Shown here: positions 43,192 to 50,560 of the stretch, piece after piece
Numbering within the stretch: position 1 is the first letter of the stretch
Layout of the letters: the number at the start of each line of letters is the position of its first letter
NCBI GenBank assembly: GCA_001403755.1
Contig: CYUH01000011.1
Coordinates: 40,403 to 104,402 of the forward strand
Reading direction: 5' to 3'
DNA: 64,000 bases
Source of the DNA: Chryseobacterium senegalense
GTDB lineage: Bacteria; Bacteroidota; Bacteroidia; Flavobacteriales; Weeksellaceae
Program-made: the position numbers and the translations under genes
The notes under the pieces: model-generated
Databases searched by the model: none
The model's input: the letters and a program-made list of their open reading frames with translations, nothing else
What the model was told of the DNA's origin: nothing

Positions 43192-44415
43192 TTATGCGTC
43201 GAGCTCGCCCGCAATCACATTCATACTACACATGGTTACGATGGCATCGGAAATCATTGCCCCTTTGATCATCTCGGGATAAGCTTGATAATAGATGAAA
43301 CAAGGTCTGCGGAAATGTAATCGGTATGGGGTTCTGCCACCATCACTTACAAGATAGAATCCTAATTCTCCGTTCCCACCTTCTACAGCGTTATACACTT
43401 CACCAACAGGAACTTCAGTTTCTCCCATCACGATTTTGAAGTGATAGATCAATGCTTCCATTTTATTGTAAACATCTGCTTTTTCTGGAAGGTAAAATTC
43501 CGGAACATCCGCATGGAAAGGACCGTCTGGCAAATTTTTATAAGCTTGTTCAATGATTTTCAAAGATTCCCAAACCTCCTGTTGTCTTACCATAAATCGG
43601 TCATAAGTATCCCCTGAAGTTCCTACAGGAATAATAAAATCGAAATCGTTGTAAGAGGAATATGGGCTTGCTACTCGAACATCATAATCTACACCGGTTG
43701 CACGAAGGTTAGGCCCTGTGAAACCATAACTCATTGCTCTTTCTGCAGAGATCGGGCCAGCTTTGATGGTTCTGTCCATGAAAATTCGGTTTCTTTCGTT
43801 TAATGCACAGAATTCGCCCCAGATTTTCGGGAATGTCTTTAACCAATTTTGTAAAAGCTCATGGAACTTCGGGTTGAAATCTCTTTCGAAACCTCCGATT
43901 CTTCCCATATTTGTGGTCATTCTTGCCCCACAAATTTGCTCGTACATTTCGTATATTTTTTCTCTTTCTTGGAAGAGATAGGTAAGTCCTGTAATAGCAC
44001 CGGCATCCATTGCAGTTACACCGTTGCAAATCATGTGGTCGCCAATTCTAGCCAATTCCATCATGATGACCCTCATATAATCCACTCTTTTTGGCACTTC
44101 GCAACCAATGAGTTTTTCAACCGTAAGATGCCACCCAATGTTGTTAATTGGAGCAGAACAATAGTTCATTCTATCGGTAAGGGTAGTAATTTGTGCGAAG
44201 TTTCTTCTTTCAGAAATCTTCTCGAAAGCACGGTGAATATAACCGATGGTTTGCTCGGAGTGCAGAATTCTTTCCCCGTCCATCGTAAGAATATTTTGGA
44301 AAATACCATGAGTAGCCGGATGTGTTGGTCCCAAATTCAGGGTATATAGCTGCCCATCAATATGTTCTTTTGAATCGTGTTGGCTGATTATATTGGATAG
44401 CGCGTTGTCTTTCAT
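43192..44415 (-). CDS. nuoD: NADH-quinone oxidoreductase subunit D
   Basis: 407 residues. Motifs: LNLGPTHPATHGIFQNILTMDGE (quinone-site histidine), IGYIHRAFEKISE, RNFAQITTLTDRMNY, VEKLIGCEVPKRVDYMRVIMMELARIGDH and the C-terminal GELGFYLVSDGGRTPYRLHFRRP, with MCSMNVIAGELDA at the end. It builds the quinone cavity with NuoB. The first 20 residues (MKDNALSNIISQHDSKEHID) are an extension before the conserved start. Confidence 0.98.
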   Translation of the reverse strand: MKDNALSNIISQHDSKEHIDGQLYTLNLGPTHPATHGIFQNILTMDGERILHSEQTIGYIHRAFEKISERRNFAQITTLTDRMNYCSAPINNIGWHLTVEKLIGCEVPKRVDYMRVIMMELARIGDHMICNGVTAMDAGAITGLTYLFQEREKIYEMYEQICGARMTTNMGRIGGFERDFNPKFHELLQNWLKTFPKIWGEFCALNERNRIFMDRTIKAGPISAERAMSYGFTGPNLRATGVDYDVRVASPYSSYNDFDFIIPVGTSGDTYDRFMVRQQEVWESLKIIEQAYKNLPDGPFHADVPEFYLPEKADVYNKMEALIYHFKIVMGETEVPVGEVYNAVEGGNGELGFYLVSDGGRTPYRLHFRRPCFIYYQAYPEMIKGAMISDAIVTMCSMNVIAGELDA

Positions 44416-44421
44416 AATTGA

Positions 44422-44442
44422 TTTTGGCTTTTGGCTTTTGGC
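44422..44442. repeat. 7-bp tandem repeat TTTTGGC between nuoC and nuoD
   Basis: Three perfect copies, 7 bp upstream of the nuoD start on its template side. Confidence 0.85.
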
Positions 44443-44481
44443 GGAGATTGGAGTATAATCTGCAAAAAGCGGTTTGCATTT

Positions 44482-44982
44482 TTATCGTCCGAACATTTTG
44501 TCATCTTTATCCGTTCTGGTACCATCTTCTAGGCGGTATTCCTTTAACATAGGATGATAGCCAATGTCTTCCATATTGAGAATCACCCGTAGATCGGGAT
44601 GACCTTTAAATTTTACGCCATAGAATTCATAAGTTTCTCTTTCCATCCAGTTTGCACCAGCGTATAGATCGGTCAAAGAATCTACCTCGGCATTTTCTTT
44701 AGGCATAAATGTTTTAAGACGAATCCTAAAGTTGGTCATCATATTGTGAAGATGATAGACTACTCCGATTTCTTTGGCCGTATTTTCAGGATAATGAATA
44801 CCACAAATATCCGTAAGGAAATTAATTTCTAAAGAAGAATTTCTAAGGTGGTGAATTACTTTTTTGATGTCCTCTTTTTTTATTTCAATCGTGAGAAAAC
44901 CATAAGGTTCCGAATGGGAGATCACCGAATCTGGAAATTCTCTGGTAATTGCTTCTAAAACGAATTCGTTTGTCATTTCCAA
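44482..44982 (-). CDS. nuoC: NADH-quinone oxidoreductase subunit C
   Basis: 166 residues. The family core is complete: [58 protein letters not shown] in pattern (the ERE-Y-x-G signature) and [21 protein letters not shown]. It anchors the quinone module of complex I. It begins immediately after nuoB. Confidence 0.97.
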   Translation of the reverse strand: [166 protein letters not shown]

Positions 44983-45540
44983 TTAGTTTATGTCGTAGGA
45001 TTCGAGTAATTCTTTGTATTCTTGCATGTCTCTTCGGCGAATGCTTTCGCTTTCGCAAAGTGCTTGTACTTGCATAACCCCTTCGATGATTTGCTCAGGT
45101 CTTGGAGGGCATCCGGGTACATAGACATCTACCGGAATTATTTTATCTATTCCCTGTAAAACAGAGTAGGTATCGAAAATACCTCCACTAGAAGCGCAAG
45201 CACCAACGGCAATTACCCATTTGGGTTCTGCCATTTGGGTGTACACCTGCTTCAATACAGGACCTAGTTTTTTTGATATTGTACCACATACCATCAACAT
45301 ATCTGCTTGTCTTGGTGAGAAAGAGTTTTTCTCCATCCCAAATCGGGAAGCATCATAAGTAGGATTTAGTACGGCCATGAATTCAATACCGCAACAAGAA
45401 GTAGCAAAGGGCAACGGCCAAAGAGAATATTTTCTGGCCATTCCGATAACGCTGCTGAGTTTGGTGGCAAAAAAGCCTTCGCCCTCAAAGCCTTCCGGCG
45501 GTTCAGCATCCATTCTAATGATTGGTTTAGTATCTGACAT
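44983..45540 (-). CDS. nuoB: NADH-quinone oxidoreductase subunit B (4Fe-4S, N2)
   Basis: 185 residues. Cluster N2 ligands: the CC pair in PFATSCCGIEFMA, the cysteine in VGACASSGGIFD and the one in VYVPGCPPRPE. N2 is the last cluster before quinone. Length and start are typical. Confidence 0.98.
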   Translation of the reverse strand: MSDTKPIIRMDAEPPEGFEGEGFFATKLSSVIGMARKYSLWPLPFATSCCGIEFMAVLNPTYDASRFGMEKNSFSPRQADMLMVCGTISKKLGPVLKQVYTQMAEPKWVIAVGACASSGGIFDTYSVLQGIDKIIPVDVYVPGCPPRPEQIIEGVMQVQALCESESIRRRDMQEYKELLESYDIN

Positions 45541-45586
45541 TTTTTTTGTTTTCTAAGTTTAAAAAAAAGTAAATGGAACAAGATGA

Positions 45587-45958
45587 TTACCTGTCCCAAT
45601 CTAAAGCACCGCGTTTCCACACATAAATGAAAGCCACGAAGAATACTGCAATGAAGGTAAGTACAGCAAAAAATCCTTCCATACCAAATTCACGGATATT
45701 GACGGCATATGGGTAGAAGAACACGATTTCGATATCGAAAAGTACAAATAGAATTGCAGTAAGAAAATATTTTACAGAAAAAGGGTTTCTCGCATTTCCT
45801 TCTACTTCCACACCACACTCAAAATTCTCGTTTTTCTTTACGGAAGAGGCTTTTTGCCTAGGACCTAAAAAGTGGGTGCCTAAAATACAAAGTACAACGA
45901 ATCCAAAACCTACAGCTATCTGTATAAGAATCGGAAGATAGTTTTCTGGTATATTCAT
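45587..45958 (-). CDS. nuoA: NADH-quinone oxidoreductase subunit A
   Basis: 123 residues, three helices. The conserved loop FECGVEVEGNARNPFSVKYFLTAILFVLFDIEIVFFYPYA in pattern is present, including the cysteine and the acidic D-x-E pair. It is the first gene of the operon, with a TAAATTTG box 24 bp upstream. Confidence 0.97.
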   Translation of the reverse strand: MNIPENYLPILIQIAVGFGFVVLCILGTHFLGPRQKASSVKKNENFECGVEVEGNARNPFSVKYFLTAILFVLFDIEIVFFYPYAVNIREFGMEGFFAVLTFIAVFFVAFIYVWKRGALDWDR

Positions 45959-45981
45959 GTCTACATTATTTTCTCAATTTG

Positions 45982-45989
45982 CAAATTTA
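45982..45989 (-). promoter_or_regulatory. -7 promoter box of the nuo operon
   Basis: TAAATTTG on the minus strand, 24 bp before nuoA; it would give a short leader. The -33 element is not clear. Confidence 0.5.
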
Positions 45990-46076
45990 ACGAATAAAGA
46001 TTTAAAGAGGAAATTTAACCCCTGAAATTATGATGTAAAAAGAGATTTTCACTAATTTAGAATCAATAAAAATAAT

Positions 46077-46265
46077 CTATTTTTTGCCCGAATTATTAAG
46101 ACGTTTCAGGACTAAAAAAGCTACATAACCAATGTATAAAAATAAGAAACTGGCAAAAAGGATGTTGATCAAGGTATTCATTCGCTCATCCTGAACCTGA
46201 AAAAACTGATTATATGCAATGAAAGCAATAATCATCGCTAAATAAAAATACAGTTGCTTCTTCAT
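46077..46265 (-). CDS. Small two-helix membrane protein
   Basis: 62 residues, not recognised. Helix 1 about 5-21 (LYFYLAMIIAFIAYNQF), helix 2 about 33-52 (INILFASFLFLYIGYVAFLVL), basic ends (MKKQ and KRLNNSGKK). It lies 32 bp downstream of the GNAT gene on the same strand, so it is probably the second gene of that unit. Confidence 0.65.
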   Translation of the reverse strand: MKKQLYFYLAMIIAFIAYNQFFQVQDERMNTLINILFASFLFLYIGYVAFLVLKRLNNSGKK

Positions 46266-46297
46266 TTTTTTATTTGTATGATTTTAATGGCTTATCG

Positions 46298-47425
46298 CTA
46301 ATTAATTTCCATGGAGTAGGTGCGTCTGCGCTTATGATTGACCGGGTTGTAATCCTGCCATAAAACCTGCACACTCTTGTTTTCCTCTAATTCCGGGTTG
46401 GTTTCTGCAAATTTAATTCCCATTTTATTAAATCTTACAAAGATTTCCTTAAAAATAATAGCTGTAACGCCACGACGTTGATATTCCGGATGAATGCCAA
46501 TGAGATAAAAATTGGCTCGATCATTTTTTTTGCCCGCTTGCAAAAAATGCCACCAACCGAAAGGCCAAAGTTTTCCTTTAGACTTACGCAAAGCCTGCGA
46601 ATAGGAGGGCATCGTAATGGCAAAAGAAATCAACTGATGGTTTTCATCTTCCACACAAATCACATAATTTTTGTCGATGTAGGGAAAATATTTTTCCTTG
46701 TAGGTTTTAATCTGTTCATCGGTAATCGGCGTGTAGGTCGATAGCGAATTATAGGTTTGATCCAACAACTTAAACATAGGTTCTACCAAAGGCAAAATTT
46801 CTTTTTTATTCTTAAAATCGATTACCTTCAGCTTGTATTTTTGGGCAATTAAACTGCTGAATTTTTCAACCCGTTCCGGCAAGACTGTTGGGAAATTCAT
46901 TTCGAATTCTACCCATTCTTTTTCTTTGACCAAGCCCAATTTTTCTAAATGTTTTGGATAATATTCGAAATTATATAAGCCAATCATCGTTGCCAATTTG
47001 TCAAACCCCATCGTCAACATTCCGGCTTTGTCAAGGTTGGTGAAACCCATCGGACCCTCGATCTTGTTAATGTTTTTCTCTTTAGCAAATGAAATCGCGG
47101 TGTCAATTAGTGCTTTGGAAACTTCATAATCATCAATAAAATCTAACCAGCCAAAACGCACCTTACTGATGCCCAATTCTTTCTCTTCTTTATGATTTAT
47201 CATGAGGGCAATTCGACCTGCGATTTTTCCATTCTTGTATGCAAGAAATTGTTTCGCCTCAGAATAGCTTAAAGCCGGATTTTCCGCAGGATTCCAGATG
47301 TTTTTTTCCTCATTAATTAAAGATGGGACATAATTTTCATTATTTTTGTAAAGTTCCATTGGAAATTTAATGAAATGCATTAAATCCTTTGATGTTTTTA
47401 CTTCAATTACTGAGATTTCAGCCAT
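46298..47425 (-). CDS. GNAT-like acetyltransferase family protein
   Basis: 375 residues from the ATG at 47425 (MAEISVIEVKTSKDLMHFIKFPMELYKNN); 16 residues of a longer reading run through the promoter and are rejected. The C-terminal part has the GNAT acetyl-CoA signature YLIGIHPEYQRRGVTAIIFKEIF near residue 305; the N-terminal part has AKQFLAYKNGKIAGRIALMIN, a second GNAT-like half. It is a large two-lobed type common in Bacteroidetes; substrate unknown. Cytoplasmic. Confidence 0.85.
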   Translation of the reverse strand: MAEISVIEVKTSKDLMHFIKFPMELYKNNENYVPSLINEEKNIWNPAENPALSYSEAKQFLAYKNGKIAGRIALMINHKEEKELGISKVRFGWLDFIDDYEVSKALIDTAISFAKEKNINKIEGPMGFTNLDKAGMLTMGFDKLATMIGLYNFEYYPKHLEKLGLVKEKEWVEFEMNFPTVLPERVEKFSSLIAQKYKLKVIDFKNKKEILPLVEPMFKLLDQTYNSLSTYTPITDEQIKTYKEKYFPYIDKNYVICVEDENHQLISFAITMPSYSQALRKSKGKLWPFGWWHFLQAGKKNDRANFYLIGIHPEYQRRGVTAIIFKEIFVRFNKMGIKFAETNPELEENKSVQVLWQDYNPVNHKRRRTYSMEIN

Positions 47426-47444
47426 GCTTTTTGATTTGAATAAA

Positions 47445-47474
47445 CAAATATAATTGATTAAAATAAATATCAAA
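47445..47474 (-). promoter_or_regulatory. Promoter of the GNAT gene
   Basis: On the minus strand TTTG (47471-47474), 18 bp, TATATTTG (47445-47452); start codon 19 bp further on. This is one of the best promoter matches in the window. Confidence 0.7.
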
Positions 47475-47535
47475 ACTTTGGCACATTTTTTACATCAGTA
47501 AAGCGATTTTAAAACCTATTAAAACATAAAATAAA

Positions 47536-48243
47536 ATGACAGGCTATTATTTAATTATTGGGATTTCAATGCTCGTAAGTTGGTTGGTTTCTGCCAGACT
47601 GAAATCTAAATTTGAACATTACTCGCAAGTGCACCTCCGAAATGGATTGTCGGGAAAAGAGGTGGCTGAAAAAATGTTGAGAGATAATGGGATTACCGAT
47701 GTTCAAGTGATTTCTGTTCCTGGACAATTGACGGATCACTACAATCCTGCCAATAAAACCGTGAATTTATCCGAAGGAGTTTATATGCAAAGAAACGCAG
47801 CAGCAGCAGCAGTTGCAGCTCACGAATGTGGTCATGCAGTGCAGCACGCGGCAGGATATTCTATGTTACAATTGAGGTCTAAATTGGTTCCGATTGTGAA
47901 TATCAGCTCTAATTTAATGCAGTTTGTCCTCATTGCCGGTATTGGTTTGATGGCAGCTACTAGAACCATCGAAAATCCGAACGGAAATACAACCGTTCTG
48001 GCAATTGGCGTATTGATGTTTGCGGTAACCACTTTATTTGCCTTCGTTACTTTGCCGGTAGAATACGACGCGAGCAACAGAGCAATGAAATGGTTAAAAG
48101 ACACCGGAACCGTAACTGCAGAAGAATACGTTGGCGTTCAGGATTCTCTGAAATGGGCGGCCAGAACTTATTTGGTGGCAGCTCTAGGATCATTGGCACA
48201 GTTGCTTTATTGGGCTTCGATGCTGATGGGAAGAAGGGATTAA
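47536..48243 (+). CDS. Membrane zinc metallopeptidase (YugP-like)
   Basis: 235 residues. The zinc motif HECGH (AVAAHECGHAVQHAAGY, near residue 95) is intact, and four hydrophobic segments (about 5-15, 120-145, 155-180 and 212-230) place it in the inner membrane. The N-terminal SGKEVAEKMLRDNGITDVQV and DHYNPANKTVNLSEGVY are typical of the DUF2268/YugP-like neutral zinc peptidases. The substrate is unknown. It converges with yigZ, whose stop is only 4 bp away; its terminator appears to lie inside the yigZ coding region. Confidence 0.9.
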   Translation: MTGYYLIIGISMLVSWLVSARLKSKFEHYSQVHLRNGLSGKEVAEKMLRDNGITDVQVISVPGQLTDHYNPANKTVNLSEGVYMQRNAAAAAVAAHECGHAVQHAAGYSMLQLRSKLVPIVNISSNLMQFVLIAGIGLMAATRTIENPNGNTTVLAIGVLMFAVTTLFAFVTLPVEYDASNRAMKWLKDTGTVTAEEYVGVQDSLKWAARTYLVAALGSLAQLLYWASMLMGRRD

Positions 48244-48246
48244 GGT

Positions 48247-48849
48247 TTACAAAAATTCAAAAGAAATATGTTGCATCTCGGACAATTGTTCCGAGATGTT
48301 TTCTTTTAATGAGGTTTTAATTCTGGCTCTAATGGTGCATTTTTCATCGGTCAAAAAGTCCATTATTTTTCCATCGAATTTATTCAGCAAAGTAAAAATT
48401 TGGTTTTGCTGATGAAATTCAAAATGGATTTCAAGATCGAATTCCAATTCTTTCGTTAAAATTTCCGCTTCGTCTAAAGCCAATTTTGCGGATTCTTTAT
48501 AGGTTTTCACCAAACCGGAAACGCCCAATTTGGTTCCGCCATAATACCGAACTACAATGACCAACACATCCGTGATATCATGCGCCAACAATTGGTTGTA
48601 AATCGGCAACCCGGCACTCCCCGAAGGTTCTCCGTCGTCATTTGCACGATAATTTTCACCATTTATGCCATAGCGAAAAGCGTAGCAATGGTGCGTTGCT
48701 TTTGGATGTTCTTCGCGAATTTTAGATAAGTATTTTTTAATGTCATCTTCATCATTTAATGGAAATGCAAAACTCAAAAATTTACTTCCTTTTTCTTTCA
48801 AAAGAACATTTTCTATGGCAGATTTTATTGTGTTGAATGAGAATTCCAA
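48247..48849 (-). CDS. yigZ: IMPACT/YigZ family protein
   Basis: 200 residues. The first domain carries SKFLSFAFPL, HPKATHHCYAFRYG, the signature NDDGEPSGSAGLPIYNQL and VVRYYGGTKLGVSGLVKTY. The second (from about 135) is the DUF1949-like ferredoxin fold. The biochemical role is unsettled; relatives regulate GCN2 in eukaryotes or bind nucleic acid. It follows ribD by 3 bp and is co-transcribed with it. Confidence 0.95.
   Translation of the reverse strand: MEFSFNTIKSAIENVLLKEKGSKFLSFAFPLNDEDDIKKYLSKIREEHPKATHHCYAFRYGINGENYRANDDGEPSGSAGLPIYNQLLAHDITDVLVIVVRYYGGTKLGVSGLVKTYKESAKLALDEAEILTKELEFDLEIHFEFHQQNQIFTLLNKFDGKIMDFLTDEKCTIRARIKTSLKENISEQLSEMQHISFEFL
48274..48308 (+). terminator. Terminator of the zinc peptidase gene, inside the 3' end of yigZ
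   Basis: CATCTCGG (48274-48281), 9-nt loop, CCGAGATG (48291-48298), then TTTTCTTTT. It lies 30 bp after the plus-strand stop and overlaps the last codons of the convergent yigZ. Confidence 0.7.
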
Positions 48850-48852
48850 GGA

Positions 48853-49875
48853 TTAATAATTTTTGTAAAATTTAAGCATGTTATTTCTGAAAATTTCAGT
48901 TTTATAACTTTTTGCTGGGAATTCTGGTGCGGGGGTTCCGTTTTCTAAGATTAGATTTTCATCATTGATGATGATGGCTTCGTCCCAAATTCCGGAATTT
49001 ATAAATTGTTGTAAAGTATATCTTCCACCTTCAATGAGAACTGATTGAATTTGTTGTTCGTAAAGAGCTTTCATTAAATTTTCAATGAAATTTTCTTTTT
49101 CTATTTTGATGAATTGAATGTTTCCTTCCACCGAATTTTTGATGGAATTTAAAACCAAAGTTGGGGCTTCTTCATTATAAACATTAAAAATTTCAGGTAC
49201 TTTTAAATCGAAATCAATTAAAATTCTCACGGGATTTCTTCCGGAAACTTCGCGAGTTGTGAGCGACGGATTGTCGTTCAAAGCGGTATTTGTTCCGACC
49301 AAAATTGCATGTTCTTCACTTCTTATTTGATGAACAAATTGTTTGGTCAGAGGATTTCCTATTTGAAAAGGCTTATAATCTTTGTCCATAAAACCATCTC
49401 CCGATTCTGCCCATTTTAATAGAATAAAAGGTCTTTTTTTCTGATGAAAAGTGAAAAATCGCTTATTAAGCTCTTTGCATTCATCATCCAAAATTCCTGA
49501 AATGACTTCTATTCCGGCATTTTCAATTAATTGTTTTCCTTTTCCATTTACTTTTTCATGAGAATCCAAAGTTCCGATTACCACTTTTTTAAATCCAATT
49601 TCGATAATTTTATTGGCGCAAGGTGGAGTTTTTCCGAAATGAGAACAGGGTTCCAAACTCACATAGATTGTGGAATCCTTCAATAATTCCGGGTTTTTCA
49701 CTGAGTTAATCGCATTGATTTCAGCGTGAGGTTCTCCAGCCTTTTTGTGGTAACCTTCACCAATTATTTCACCGTTGTACACAATCACGCTTCCTACCAA
49801 AGGATTGGGATAGGTGTTTCCGCGAGCCTTTTGAGCAAGTTCGAGACAGCGTTTGATGTAAATTTCGTCGGTCAT
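48853..49875 (-). CDS. ribD: Bifunctional riboflavin biosynthesis deaminase/reductase
   Basis: 340 residues from the ATG at 49875 (MTDEIYIKRCLELAQKARGNTYPNPLVG); a longer reading enters the terminator of the upstream gene. The deaminase domain has the zinc motif GEPHAEINAI and PCSHFGKTPPCANKI. The reductase domain begins near 145 (RPFILLKWAESGDGFM) and includes HAILVGTNTALNDNPSLTTR and VLIEGGRYTLQQFI. It performs steps 2 and 3 of riboflavin synthesis. No FMN riboswitch is visible upstream. Confidence 0.95.
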   Translation of the reverse strand: MTDEIYIKRCLELAQKARGNTYPNPLVGSVIVYNGEIIGEGYHKKAGEPHAEINAINSVKNPELLKDSTIYVSLEPCSHFGKTPPCANKIIEIGFKKVVIGTLDSHEKVNGKGKQLIENAGIEVISGILDDECKELNKRFFTFHQKKRPFILLKWAESGDGFMDKDYKPFQIGNPLTKQFVHQIRSEEHAILVGTNTALNDNPSLTTREVSGRNPVRILIDFDLKVPEIFNVYNEEAPTLVLNSIKNSVEGNIQFIKIEKENFIENLMKALYEQQIQSVLIEGGRYTLQQFINSGIWDEAIIINDENLILENGTPAPEFPAKSYKTEIFRNNMLKFYKNY

Positions 49876-49902
49876 TTTATTGCAAATAATATTTGTTTTA
49901 AT

Positions 49903-49932
49903 GAAAAACACCCAACTTTTGCCGGGTGTTTC
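49903..49932 (-). terminator. Terminator between the upstream secreted protein and ribD
   Basis: On the minus strand AAACACCC, loop GGCAAAAGTT, GGGTGTTTTT. It lies about 20 bp past the stop at 49953 and before the ribD start, supporting the 49875 start. Confidence 0.88.
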
Positions 49933-49952
49933 GTAGTTATTTTTTTGAAAAA

Positions 49953-50552
49953 TTAATTTCCGGAAGCAGCTTGAGATATTTTAATTTCAGGAATTTTGTA
50001 CTCAATCATGGTGCTCATCAAGTGGTCGCGTTGTTTGGACAAAGATTTCGCAGCAGATTTCAAATCCCCATAGATTCGTTTTGCATAAGAAATCATTAAA
50101 AAAGTTTTTTGACCTCCAATTTCAGATTGCTTGAACCGGTAAATGTTGTATTCCACATACGGATCGCCATTTGTAGGGCTTTCCGAGATGGAATAATCAA
50201 CAATGTATTCCCCACCATCCGGACTTTCGGTTACGTTGACCTGGGAAAATTTATCTTTTTCTCGACGATTTTGCACCATTTCCACTTTTTGCCGCACCGC
50301 AAGTTCCATATCAATTTCCTTATTGAAAAAAGAAAGGTCGATCAATTGGTTGAAATTTTCAATGCGTTCATCTTTTGGGATGTATTGTTCCTGGAACAGT
50401 GTTTTCGAACGTTGTTTCGATTGATTGAGGAAAAATTCAGTTCCGTCAAATTCAATAGGATTGGCTATGGACAAAATACTCTGGGCAGATTCTTGAGCTT
50501 TCACTAAACTCAGAGATCCAACCAGTAACATTAAAAATAGATTCTTAATCAT
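49953..50552 (-). CDS. Secreted protein of unknown function
   Basis: 199 residues with signal peptide MIKNLFLMLLVGSLSLVKA. The mature chain (FDGTEFFLNQSKQRSKTLFQEQYIPKDERIENFNQLIDLSFF, then GEYIVDYSISESPTNGDPYVEYNIYRFKQ) is a mixed alpha/beta domain with no motif I recognise; it lacks a lipobox. The pattern of strand plus helix with a conserved E-x-N-x-Y-R-F hints at a small periplasmic domain. It follows the DUF349 gene by 8 bp and is ended by a terminator. Confidence 0.75.
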   Translation of the reverse strand: MIKNLFLMLLVGSLSLVKAQESAQSILSIANPIEFDGTEFFLNQSKQRSKTLFQEQYIPKDERIENFNQLIDLSFFNKEIDMELAVRQKVEMVQNRREKDKFSQVNVTESPDGGEYIVDYSISESPTNGDPYVEYNIYRFKQSEIGGQKTFLMISYAKRIYGDLKSAAKSLSKQRDHLMSTMIEYKIPEIKISQAASGN

Positions 50553-50560
50553 GACACGAT

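Noticed and set aside
49876..49952. FMN riboswitch upstream of ribD
   Set aside because: The 77-bp gap is taken up by a terminator hairpin; there is no room for the conserved riboswitch core and I see none of its motifs.
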